Both the position numbers and the translations under genes were made by a program. The notes below the pieces were generated by a model. That model was given only the letters and a program-made list of their open reading frames with translations, was not told the DNA's origin and did no database searches. From contig PATE01000063.1 in assembly GCA_002712305.1 (NCBI GenBank), positions 20,265 to 43,847 of the forward strand: a stretch of DNA of 23,583 nt, in the 5' to 3' direction. Source of the DNA: Gemmatimonadota bacterium (GTDB lineage Bacteria > Latescibacterota > UBA2968 > UBA8231). This document shows, in pieces, positions 8,504-15,907 of this stretch (positions are counted from its first letter, which is position 1; each line of letters starts with the position of its first letter).

Positions 8504-9061
8504 ATGGCGATGCTGCCATTGAAGAAAGTCGAGATTCGTCGCCTCTTTGAAGAAGCAGCGAAGCAGTATCCTCCCCAATCGGAGGTGACATTTCTCCTCC
8601 AGAGCATGGAAGATCCGCGCAATGTGGGGTCGATCTTCCGCGTTGCCGACGCGGTGGGTGCGCACGAAATCATCTTCACCGGCAAGACGCTGACACCACC
8701 CCATGATGAGATCGACAGGACCTCACGGGGCCATGATCGCCGCATCCCATGGCGTCGGATCGCTCGAATCGATGAGGCGATCGAAATCCTCCACGACGAG
8801 GGGAACCAGGTGGTGGCCCTGGAGACGGCAAAGGGAGCCCGCTGTTTCCTGGAATATCCCTACACCGAAAAGGTGTGCCTCGTGCTGGGCAACGAATCCA
8901 ACGGCGTCTACGCAGCCACACTCGGGCAGTGTGACGGGGCGGTCTTTGTCCCAATGTACGGGAAAGGTCCGTCGATGAATGTTCACGTAGCTGCCGCACT
9001 GGTTGCCTATCAAGCGTTGTTGGGTAACCATTCCGACGACTCCGCACCCGCGCACGATTGA
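8504..9061 (+). CDS. SpoU/TrmH-family RNA 2'-O-methyltransferase
   Basis: 185 residues. SPOUT enzymes with this pattern methylate ribose 2'-OH in tRNA or rRNA using SAM. Motif 1 is EDPRNVGSIFRVADAVG (36-52), motif 2 LVLGNESNGV (126-135), motif 3 VFVPMYGKGPSMNVHVAAALVAYQAL (from 147). Asn40 and Arg46 of motif 1, Glu131 of motif 2 and the Ser-x-Asn of motif 3 are present, so it should be active. It lacks the N-terminal substrate-binding domain of RlmB/TsnR types, so the target base cannot be named. ATG 8504 lies 5 bases after the upstream stop; a second ATG at 8510 is the alternative. The frame is open further upstream but there lies inside the previous gene. Confidence 0.92.
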   Translation: MAMLPLKKVEIRRLFEEAAKQYPPQSEVTFLLQSMEDPRNVGSIFRVADAVGAHEIIFTGKTLTPPHDEIDRTSRGHDRRIPWRRIARIDEAIEILHDEGNQVVALETAKGARCFLEYPYTEKVCLVLGNESNGVYAATLGQCDGAVFVPMYGKGPSMNVHVAAALVAYQALLGNHSDDSAPAHD

Positions 9062-9108
9062 ATCACCCACAAGAGATCATGGATCAAGGAAATGGAGATG
9101 ACAGGTCG

Positions 9109-9837
9109 ATGAGCAAACGACGAGTATTGGTGACGGGAGGCGCGGGACGCGTGGCATCTATTCTGCGCCAGCACTGGGGTGATCGATACGAGATCCGATT
9201 GGCCGACATTCGTCCCGTGGATGATCTGGCTTCTCATGAGACCTTCGTCGAACTCGACATTACCGATCTGGACGCCTTCACCGGCGCGTGTGAGGGAATC
9301 GACACGGTGGTCCATCTGGCGGCCGATCCCAGCCCAAATGCGGACTTCTACGAGAGCCTGCTGCAGCGAAACATCATCGGTGGGTACAACGGATTCGAAG
9401 CGGCTCGATTGGCCAGTTGTCGCCGGATCGTGTTCGCGTCCAGCATCAATGCCGTGCTGGGATATGGAAGCTCGGACGAGGCCGCCCACTGGGATGTGCC
9501 GATCTATCCGGCGAATGTCTATGGTGCGACCAAGTGCTGGGGAGAGGCCCTGGCCCGTGTCTACGACGAGCAGCATTCCCTTTCATGCATCTGCGTACGG
9601 CTTACATCCCCAAGCTTCGATCAGACCTCTTTTGACCCGCAGGCCAGTGCCGCTGCCATCAGCGCACGAGATGCGGCACTGGTTTTCGGTCGCTGCGTGG
9701 AGGCCGACGACGATGTGGGGTTCGCCATCGTAAACGGAGTCTCTCGCCACAGGGTTACGTGGTTCCCTGTCAGTGAGTCGGATTCGCGGGTCGGATTTGA
9801 GCCCGAAGATGGCACCAGTTTTCCAATAGGCGAGTAG
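9109..9837 (+). CDS. NAD-dependent epimerase/dehydratase-family SDR, uronate-dehydrogenase-like
   Basis: 242 residues, short for an extended SDR. Rossmann motif TGGAGRVA at 9-16, Asp33 at the end of strand 2 (NAD rather than NADP), VVHLAADP at 67-74, Ser111-Ser112, and the catalytic pair Tyr138/Lys142 (YGATKCWGEALARVY). The GRV instead of GFIG, the small size, and the YGATK...GEAL...VRL run are typical of uronate dehydrogenases, which oxidise glucuronate or galacturonate to the aldarolactone. The activity is inferred. The ATG at 9109 directly precedes the Rossmann strand; in-frame TTG 9058 and ATG 9079 are less likely alternatives. Its stop is 3 bases from the stop of the convergent xylulokinase. 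Confidence 0.8.
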   Translation: MSKRRVLVTGGAGRVASILRQHWGDRYEIRLADIRPVDDLASHETFVELDITDLDAFTGACEGIDTVVHLAADPSPNADFYESLLQRNIIGGYNGFEAARLASCRRIVFASSINAVLGYGSSDEAAHWDVPIYPANVYGATKCWGEALARVYDEQHSLSCICVRLTSPSFDQTSFDPQASAAAISARDAALVFGRCVEADDDVGFAIVNGVSRHRVTWFPVSESDSRVGFEPEDGTSFPIGE

Positions 9838-9840
9838 TTC

Positions 9841-11412
9841 TCAACCCGTGTGTCGCTGTTCCAGTGCTCGATAAGCCTCGACGCACTCGGTGTAACGGCT
9901 GACCGCTTCGGGTCGAGGCGAAATCGTCGAACCTGCTTCGGGCTGGATGAAGGGGTCTACGACATCCTCCCACGACATGGGTGTTCCCTGCGCTCGAGCC
10001 AGGCCGTGTACGGCGCGAAGGGCAGCACCCAGAGCGGCGGCATTGGTCGTTTGAAAACGATGCACCTGACAATTGTGGACATCTGCGTAGACCTGCAGAA
10101 TGTCCTCGCTGGATGAAGCGCCTCCGGTGACAGACACCGACTGTACCTGGATTCCCATCCACTCTGCATGAATTCTCGATGACATCGCCTGTGCCTCCAC
10201 GACAGCGCGAACGTTCCCCGCAACATCACCCTTGTCGAGGTTCTCGCGGATCACACCGGCCGCGGTCACGTGGGGGACGATCTCAGCATCGAAATAGGGA
10301 AGCATCAGCCGGCCATCATTACCCGGTTCGGTTCGACGAAGTGTCTCGGCGAATTCAGCCCAGTTCAGCCCATACTGATCTCTCACCGCTTCGCGAGCCA
10401 GGGATCCATTGAGAAAGCAGATCAGGGCCATATAGTGCTCACCATCGGGAGAGGCGAACAACGCGCCTTCGCCCGAATCGGACGTTCTCACCTGATCCAT
10501 ACAGGCGAAGAAGGTGTCCGATGTGCCGAGGCTCAAAGCCATTTGCCCGGGTTGCACCAGACCCAGGCCGATGAGGCTGCACGGGTTGTCGCCCGAGAAA
10601 GGGAGTACCTGGCAGGTCGCAGCCAGGCCGTATCGCTCGACCCAGAAGGGGCTGATCGGACCCACGACCGAATCCGCGTCGATGACAGGCAACAACCGAC
10701 GATTCAGCCCGTCGGCCGTGGCTGCCAACGCATCAGGACTCCACCGTCGCTGACGGATGTCCATCAGATTGGTCCCACTTGCATCGCCCGCGTCGACGGG
10801 AACCAGACGACCGGCCAGTAGACTGGTCATAAAGGAACTGACGAGACAGATGCTGGCTGTACGTTCGTAGGCTTCCGGTTCGGTCTGTGCGAACTTGCGG
10901 ATCTGCGGTCCGCTGAAGCGCTCGAAGGCGGTGTTCCCTGTCAGATCCAGGAGGCGCTGACGTCCACCCACACCCTCCTCGATCTGTGTACACTGTTCTC
11001 GCGTCGAGGTGTCCATCCAAACAGGCGCAGTGGCACGCGAGAAAATGTCTCTCAGTTGCTCGCTCAGATCCATGTCCGCCCGCAGGCCCCCTAAGACGCC
11101 GGCCGCACTCATATTCAGATAGACCGTACCGTGTTGCTGCCCGCTGCCGGCCACCGCGTCGATGGAGGCCATCTTGACGCCGGACGCGTCGAGTTGTCGA
11201 AAGAGAATCTCCAGGGCCTCCACCCACATCAGGGGTGGAGAATGCACGACACCGTCACCCAGATCGATGACGCCATTGGCCACGCCATATCGATGGCTGA
11301 AGTGTTCATCGAAATTCACGGACTCTTCGGCAACGATCTGTCCTGTGACAGGGTCGATGACGAGGCCTGTCAGAGACTGCGTACTGGCGTCGATGCCGAG
11401 AAAGTTGCCCAT
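9841..11412 (-). CDS. xylB: Xylulokinase, long animal-like FGGY type
   Basis: 523 residues. Phosphorylates D-xylulose to xylulose 5-phosphate, feeding the pentose phosphate pathway. Nucleotide-binding start FLGIDASTQS (4-13), MWVEALEIL (62-70), SGQQHGTVY (90-98), VWMDTSTREQC (131-141), DASGTNLMDI (210-219), catalytic Asp275 in FSGDNPCSL, LGTSDT (295-300), and a C-terminal TGGASSSEDILQV ATP-binding signature. The MWV, WMDSST-like and HYMALICFLNGSL segments are those I associate with mammalian XYLB rather than the shorter E. coli enzyme. ATG 11412 is chosen because AGGGG precedes it by 7 bases and the FGGY fold starts at once; an in-frame start 16 codons upstream is less likely. It is divergent from glyA and convergent with the SDR. 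Confidence 0.9.
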   Translation of the reverse strand: MGNFLGIDASTQSLTGLVIDPVTGQIVAEESVNFDEHFSHRYGVANGVIDLGDGVVHSPPLMWVEALEILFRQLDASGVKMASIDAVAGSGQQHGTVYLNMSAAGVLGGLRADMDLSEQLRDIFSRATAPVWMDTSTREQCTQIEEGVGGRQRLLDLTGNTAFERFSGPQIRKFAQTEPEAYERTASICLVSSFMTSLLAGRLVPVDAGDASGTNLMDIRQRRWSPDALAATADGLNRRLLPVIDADSVVGPISPFWVERYGLAATCQVLPFSGDNPCSLIGLGLVQPGQMALSLGTSDTFFACMDQVRTSDSGEGALFASPDGEHYMALICFLNGSLAREAVRDQYGLNWAEFAETLRRTEPGNDGRLMLPYFDAEIVPHVTAAGVIRENLDKGDVAGNVRAVVEAQAMSSRIHAEWMGIQVQSVSVTGGASSSEDILQVYADVHNCQVHRFQTTNAAALGAALRAVHGLARAQGTPMSWEDVVDPFIQPEAGSTISPRPEAVSRYTECVEAYRALEQRHTG

Positions 11413-11566
11413 GGGTACACCCCTGGTTAAGTTCGTCCGCTCACCCTCACACCGACCCATTTCGCCGGTGCTGAGGGCCAGAAACTAACGCCGAATCGCC
11501 TGCGAGCGGAAGTCGGCGGCGACACCCCACCATCACCTTCACTCTCCGCCTTACGTGAGGAAGTGC
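11413..11566. promoter_or_regulatory. Divergent intergenic region, xylB / glyA
   Basis: 154 bases between divergent starts must contain both promoters. Visible are the xylB ribosome-binding site (AGGGG, minus strand 11424-11420) and the glyA site GAGGA at 11557-11561. I found no convincing -35/-10 boxes, operator palindrome or riboswitch-like fold. Confidence 0.4.
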
Positions 11567-12838
11567 ATGTCCGTTCTGGACCAGGTCGACCCCGATGTCA
11601 GCTCGATCATCGCTGCCGAACAGCGTCGGCAACACGCCAAAATCCGACTGATCCCCTCCGAAAACTATGTCAGTCACGCCGTTCTTGAGGCGACCGGTTC
11701 GATTCTGACCAACAAATACTCGGAAGGCTACACAGGCGACCGGTACTACGAAGGGCAGCAGCAGATCGACAAGATTGAGCAGCTGGCTATCGATCGCGCT
11801 CGGTCACTGTTCGGCGCCGAACACATCAACGTTCAGCCCTATTCGGGTTCTCCCGCGAACCAGGCTGTTTACGTCGCGCTGGCGAATCCCGGAGACACGG
11901 TGATGGGTCTGTCGCTGGCTCACGGAGGTCATCTGACCCACGGTGCCGGTGTCAGTATCTCGGGCCTTCACTACAAGGCGGTCCAGTATGGGGTCAACGA
12001 GTCTACGGGGTATCTCGACTACGACGAGATTGAGCGACTCGCCACCGAGTGCCAGCCGAAGCTCATCTTCTGTGGAACCACTGCCTATCCACGGGTATTG
12101 GACTTCGAGCGTTTCGCGGCGATTGGCAAGAAGGTCGGCGCTTTCGTCATCGCGGACATTGCCCACATCTCTGGACTGGTCGCCGCCGGGGTGCATCCCT
12201 CCCCCGTAGGTCACGTGGATGTGGTGACCACGACAACGCACAAATCCCTGCGTGGCCCACGTGGGGGCATGATCATGTGCCGAGCACAGTTTGCAGACGC
12301 CATCGATAAGGCTGTTTTCCCGGGTCTGCAAGGTGGGCCGCACAATCACACGACAGCCGCCCTGGCCGTGGCACTGAAGGAAGCGGACACCGCGGAGTTT
12401 CGGGCCTATGCACAGGCCATTGTCGACAACGCCAAGGCTCTTGGTCAGGCGCTGGTGGAGCGGGGCTTCGGCGTCGTATCGGGCGGTACCGACAACCATC
12501 TGCTATTGGTGGACATGACGAACAAGGGCGTCACGGGCAATCAGATGAGCAAGGCTCTGGACGCGGCCGGGATCGTGTGCAACTACAATCTGGTCCCGGG
12601 CGACCCGCGTTCGGCACGACGCCCCAGTGGCATTCGCCTCGGAACACCGTCGATCACGAGTCGTGGGTTTGGCGGTGATCAGATGATCCAGCTTGCCGAT
12701 TGGATGGACGAGATTGCCCAGATCCGCGCTGACGAATCGATCGATCGAGATTCCAGGCGAGAGGCGTATCGAAGAGTCGCGGGTGAGGTGAGAGATCTGT
12801 GCGATCGTTTTCCCGCACCCGGATTGGACATCGCGTAA
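11567..12838 (+). CDS. glyA: Serine hydroxymethyltransferase
   Basis: 423 residues. PLP enzyme interconverting serine and glycine with tetrahydrofolate, the main source of one-carbon units; also cleaves beta-hydroxy amino acids. Landmarks: LIPSENYVS (28-36), SEGYTGDRYYEG (52-63), NVQPYSGSPANQAVY (88-102), LAHGGHLTHG (117-126), Asp197 and His200 in IADIAHISGL, and the Schiff-base Lys226 in TTTTHKSLRGPRGG. Length and motifs are canonical. ATG 11567 has GAGGA 5 bases upstream; a GTG four codons earlier would bury that site. It is the first of three genes on this strand ending at a terminator; the next begins 46 bases after its stop. Confidence 0.97.
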   Translation: MSVLDQVDPDVSSIIAAEQRRQHAKIRLIPSENYVSHAVLEATGSILTNKYSEGYTGDRYYEGQQQIDKIEQLAIDRARSLFGAEHINVQPYSGSPANQAVYVALANPGDTVMGLSLAHGGHLTHGAGVSISGLHYKAVQYGVNESTGYLDYDEIERLATECQPKLIFCGTTAYPRVLDFERFAAIGKKVGAFVIADIAHISGLVAAGVHPSPVGHVDVVTTTTHKSLRGPRGGMIMCRAQFADAIDKAVFPGLQGGPHNHTTAALAVALKEADTAEFRAYAQAIVDNAKALGQALVERGFGVVSGGTDNHLLLVDMTNKGVTGNQMSKALDAAGIVCNYNLVPGDPRSARRPSGIRLGTPSITSRGFGGDQMIQLADWMDEIAQIRADESIDRDSRREAYRRVAGEVRDLCDRFPAPGLDIA

Positions 12839-12884
12839 GACCGACGGCTGCATTTCGTCTGGCCTCGTGCTCCTGGAGTGACGC

Positions 12885-13982
12885 ATGAAGATATCTCGGA
12901 TCAAGCTCCATATCGTCAATGTGCCCGAGCGGCACTGGTGGTGGTCGGACGACATCTACGGACAGCCTCTGCACCAGTGCGCAGAGCACGGGATTGCGGA
13001 GGTTGAGACCGACGAGGGCCTGACGGGCCTGACCCAGGTCGAACGATTCACAGATCAGAAGATTATCGACGAGCAACTTCGCGGATGGCTCGGCACGGAC
13101 GTGTTGCAGGTGAATCTGGCACACCCACGGGCGACGATGGCTGGTTCCTTCGAGCAGGCCATTCTCGATCTACGGGGTCAGGCTCTGGGCGTGCCACTGC
13201 ACCAGTTGCTCGGTGGAAAACTGCGGGACTCCGTTCCTATCACTCAGTGCACGGGCTACAAGACACCTCAGCACACCGGTGAGGATGCCGCCTGGGGATG
13301 GGAGCGCGGCTTCAGATTCTACAAGATGAAGTGCATCACCCATCGCGAGACCGATGCGCAGCAGCGCATTCGCTACGTGACCGATCGTGTTGAGGCCATT
13401 CATGCGGCGGCACCGGGGATGCAGGTTCGTCCCGATATCCGTTGGCGACTGGAGCAGGTGTGGGTGGCCCAGGAGTTGGCCAAGAGACTCGCCGACTATC
13501 CCATGGAGTCTCTCGAAAGCCCGATCGCGAAGGCAGCCGCTGGTGGGTCCTTCAGTGAATGGCGCCGGCTGCGCCAAACCATTCATCTACCCATCGGCGA
13601 TCACGTCGCCGGCCCCGAGGATCTGCTTCGTCGCCATCAGGCCGAGGCGCTCGACTACGCCATCGTCGGCGGTGCCAGTCACGTGCAGACATTGAATCAC
13701 AGTCGTTTGGCGCACGATCTGGGCATGGGCGGTTGGTCGCAGTGTGTGGCCTATGGCCCGGGTGCTGCCATGGGATTGCATGTGGCAGCTTGTATGCCGC
13801 ATCTGAGCCAACCATACGACATGGTTGGACCCATGGCCTGGGAGCACGATTTGACCCTCGAACCGTTCGAGTTTGTCGATGGCGGTCTCGTGGTCCCCGA
13901 CCGACCCGGTCTCGGCTTCAAACTCGACTCCGACGCTATGAAGTCCTACCTCGTCAATCGTTTCATCTACGAAGCGAGTTGA
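12885..13982 (+). CDS. Enolase-superfamily enzyme, mandelate racemase/muconate lactonizing type
   Basis: 365 residues; GGAG at 12875-12878 supports the ATG. Family members remove a proton alpha to a carboxylate, mostly as sugar-acid dehydratases or racemases. An N-terminal capping domain (about 1-115) is followed by the barrel: Lys147-x-Lys149 (FYKMKC), metal ligands Asp184 (VRPDIRW) and Glu211 (ESLESPI), third ligand position Asp239 (LPIGDHV) where Glu is usual, and Asp257 preceding VGGASHV. The segment after Asp257 that carries the catalytic His of mandelate racemase reads GGWSQCVAYG, so Gln286/Cys287 may stand in its place. The unusual N-terminus ERHWWWSDDIYG probably forms part of the substrate lid. 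Likely a dehydratase or epimerase of an acid sugar, possibly with Lys as base (inference). Sits between glyA and a SelA-like gene. Confidence 0.88.
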   Translation: MKISRIKLHIVNVPERHWWWSDDIYGQPLHQCAEHGIAEVETDEGLTGLTQVERFTDQKIIDEQLRGWLGTDVLQVNLAHPRATMAGSFEQAILDLRGQALGVPLHQLLGGKLRDSVPITQCTGYKTPQHTGEDAAWGWERGFRFYKMKCITHRETDAQQRIRYVTDRVEAIHAAAPGMQVRPDIRWRLEQVWVAQELAKRLADYPMESLESPIAKAAAGGSFSEWRRLRQTIHLPIGDHVAGPEDLLRRHQAEALDYAIVGGASHVQTLNHSRLAHDLGMGGWSQCVAYGPGAAMGLHVAACMPHLSQPYDMVGPMAWEHDLTLEPFEFVDGGLVVPDRPGLGFKLDSDAMKSYLVNRFIYEAS

Positions 13983-14049
13983 GAGATCTCGTCCGCAACG
14001 TACCATCCATCCGCAGTCGCTTCTCGCGTCTTCCAGACTAGGTACAAAA

Positions 14050-15255
14050 ATGACTCACATCTACGAGCGTCTCGGCATCAAGCCGATCATCAACGCCCTC
14101 GGACCGGCAACCCGTGTCAGTGGCTCGATCATGCCGACTGAAGTGGCAGACGCGATGCGCGATGCGTCCCAATACTGCGTCGACATCACATCTCTGCAGG
14201 CACGGGCAAGTCAGATTATCTCCGGCCATACCGGCGCCGAGGCGGGATATGTGACCAGTGGCGCCGCAGCGGGTCTGTTGTTGGGGACAGCAGCGTGTGT
14301 CACTGGACTGGATCCTACGCGGATGAATCGCCTGCCCGACACGACGGGAATGAAGAATCGTGTGGTGATGGCTCGCAGCCATCGAAACTTCTACGACCAT
14401 GCCGTCCGGTCGGTCGGGATCGAACTGGTCGAGATCGGGATCGCCGACCGTTACTCCGGTGCTGGCGTTCGTGACGCAGAGCCATGGGAATATGCGGCAG
14501 CCATCGACGAGCATACGGCGGCCGTCGTCTACGTCGCCTACGAGCATACACAACCTGATTTGGCTTCGGTGGTCGCAGTAGCGCACGAGGCGGGCGTCCC
14601 TGTGATCGTCGATGCCGCAGGCCAACTTCCGCCGGCAAGCAATCTGAAGCGCTTCATCGTTGAGGGGGCGGATCTGGTCGCCTACAGCGGCGGCAAAGCC
14701 ATTCGCGGCCCACAAGCGTCGGGGATCCTCTGCGGCCGACGCGATCTGATCGAGGCCGTAGCCCTCCAGCATCTCGACCTGGATATTCTCTGGGATCAAT
14801 GGAATCCACCGGTCGAACTAATCGACAAACGACATCTGCCGGGCGCACCCCATCACGGGATCGGTCGCCCCTGCAAGGTGGGCAAAGAGGAGATCGTTGG
14901 GTTGCTCACCGCCCTGGATCTGTTCGTCCAGCAAGATCCAGCTGCACGACGAGCGGATTGGTTGACATTGATGGAGCAGTTGTTATCCGCGGCCGGCGAG
15001 ATTCGCGGTGTCGAGTTGGCTCTTGTCAACGACCCGAAGCGATCGGAGATCCCTGTCGTTACGGCACAGATCGACGCAGACGTGTGCGGCATGTCAGCGC
15101 TGGATGTGATTCGTCGTCTGCAGGATGGCGATCCGTCGATTCAGGCAAACCCAACCCACGTGCGCGAGGGGGGAGTCGCCTTCGGACCCATGTGCCTGAA
15201 AGAAGGTGAGCCGGAGATCGTTGGTCGACGGTTGCGAGAAGTCCTCAGTGCCTAG
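14050..15255 (+). CDS. SelA-like PLP-dependent enzyme (D-glucosaminate-6-phosphate ammonia-lyase / selenocysteine-synthase-like family)
   Basis: 401 residues, fold type I PLP protein. Opening IYERLGIKPIINALGPATRVSGSIMP, then TSGAAAGLLLGTAAC (69-83) binding the phosphate, VIVDAAGQLPP with Asp188, and the Schiff-base Lys216 in AYSGGKAIRGPQASGIL. These are hallmarks of the COG1921 group, which includes SelA and sugar-amine ammonia-lyases such as DgaE. It lacks the extra N-terminal domain of true bacterial SelA, and no selB, selC or selD is present, so selenocysteine synthesis is unlikely. A lyase on an amino sugar or beta-hydroxy amino acid is more likely (inference). It follows the enolase-superfamily gene by 67 bases and ends at a strong terminator. 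Confidence 0.82.
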   Translation: MTHIYERLGIKPIINALGPATRVSGSIMPTEVADAMRDASQYCVDITSLQARASQIISGHTGAEAGYVTSGAAAGLLLGTAACVTGLDPTRMNRLPDTTGMKNRVVMARSHRNFYDHAVRSVGIELVEIGIADRYSGAGVRDAEPWEYAAAIDEHTAAVVYVAYEHTQPDLASVVAVAHEAGVPVIVDAAGQLPPASNLKRFIVEGADLVAYSGGKAIRGPQASGILCGRRDLIEAVALQHLDLDILWDQWNPPVELIDKRHLPGAPHHGIGRPCKVGKEEIVGLLTALDLFVQQDPAARRADWLTLMEQLLSAAGEIRGVELALVNDPKRSEIPVVTAQIDADVCGMSALDVIRRLQDGDPSIQANPTHVREGGVAFGPMCLKEGEPEIVGRRLREVLSA

Positions 15256-15266
15256 GCGTTTCTGAC

Positions 15267-15318
15267 AGAACGAGGAAGGGGGTGGAACCAGCCTGGTCCC
15301 ACCCCCTTTGCCCGTTCT
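15267..15318. terminator. Bidirectional hairpin terminator between convergent operons
   Basis: A 14-bp stem with one A-C mismatch (15276-15289 with 15295-15308) and a 5-base loop, flanked by a second 6-bp pairing (15267-15272 with 15313-15318). It lies 11 bases after the SelA-like gene and 14 bases before the end of the opposite kdsC. The T-run is short (TTT on the plus side), but stem strength and position between converging units make it a shared terminator. Confidence 0.8.
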
Positions 15319-15332
15319 TGTTACGACTAATG

Positions 15333-15896
15333 TCAGGTCGCGCTGTATCGATCCAACACAGCTTGCCACTCACCTCGAGCGCGAAGAATGAGTTCAATGA
15401 CCTCGCGTACCGCTCCATCTCCTCCGCGGGCTTCTGTAACGTAGTCAGCGGCGGCCTTCACCTCTTGCCGAGCGTTAGCGACGGCTGCCGAAACCCCCGC
15501 GCGTCGAAGGAGGGGGATGTCCGGCAAATCATCGCCAACATAGGCGACTTCCTCATCGCTCACACCGACGGCGGCACAGATCTCCTCATAGGGCGCCATC
15601 TTTTCCAGATGATTCTGGTAGATGTAGGTCACACCCAACATCCGGGCACGATAGTCGATGCCAGGTGCTTCGCGCCCTGAGATAATTCCACTCACGTGCC
15701 CGGCTGCATGCCACCAACGGAATCCCTGTCCGTCCAGGGCGCTGACGGCCTTGGTCTCGACGATCTGATCATCGAGACCTGGGACATACAGCAACCGACC
15801 GTCTGTCCATACGCCATCGACGTCCGTCAACAACAGTCGGACACGAGCGGCTGCCGTTGCGAGGTGGGGGTGCGGAGCCAACACAGTTCTCGCCAT
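15333..15896 (-). CDS. kdsC: KdsC-type HAD phosphatase (3-deoxy-D-manno-octulosonate 8-phosphate phosphatase)
   Basis: 187 residues. KdsC removes phosphate from Kdo-8-phosphate in LPS core synthesis. Motif I LLTDVDGVWTDG with Asp25/Asp27, motif II Ser73 in IISGREA, motif III Lys99 (YQNHLEKM), motif IV YVGDDLPDIPLL (119-130), and the KdsC C-terminal pattern EARGGDGAVREVIELIL. It has the capless small size of the family. Trp30 replaces the more usual Leu/Phe in motif I. It is last in the tal-zwf-glk-fbaB operon, starting 11 bases after the aldolase stop; no other Kdo gene is present, so a role on another sugar phosphate (as in related NeuA-linked or phosphosugar phosphatases) cannot be excluded. 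Confidence 0.85.
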   Translation of the reverse strand: MARTVLAPHPHLATAAARVRLLLTDVDGVWTDGRLLYVPGLDDQIVETKAVSALDGQGFRWWHAAGHVSGIISGREAPGIDYRARMLGVTYIYQNHLEKMAPYEEICAAVGVSDEEVAYVGDDLPDIPLLRRAGVSAAVANARQEVKAAADYVTEARGGDGAVREVIELILRARGEWQAVLDRYSAT

Positions 15897-15907
15897 CGCT
15901 GAGTCGC

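Noticed and set aside
7737-8591. Minus-strand open frame of 284 codons opposite the metallo-beta-lactamase gene
   Set aside because: The plus strand has the full zinc-ligand set and operon spacing; the minus product has no family features.
11804-12499. Minus-strand open frame inside glyA
   Set aside because: glyA is canonical in the other strand; this is a shadow.
14050-15255. True selenocysteine synthase (SelA)
   Set aside because: The SelA N-terminal domain is missing, and no selB, selD or tRNA-Sec is seen in the window.
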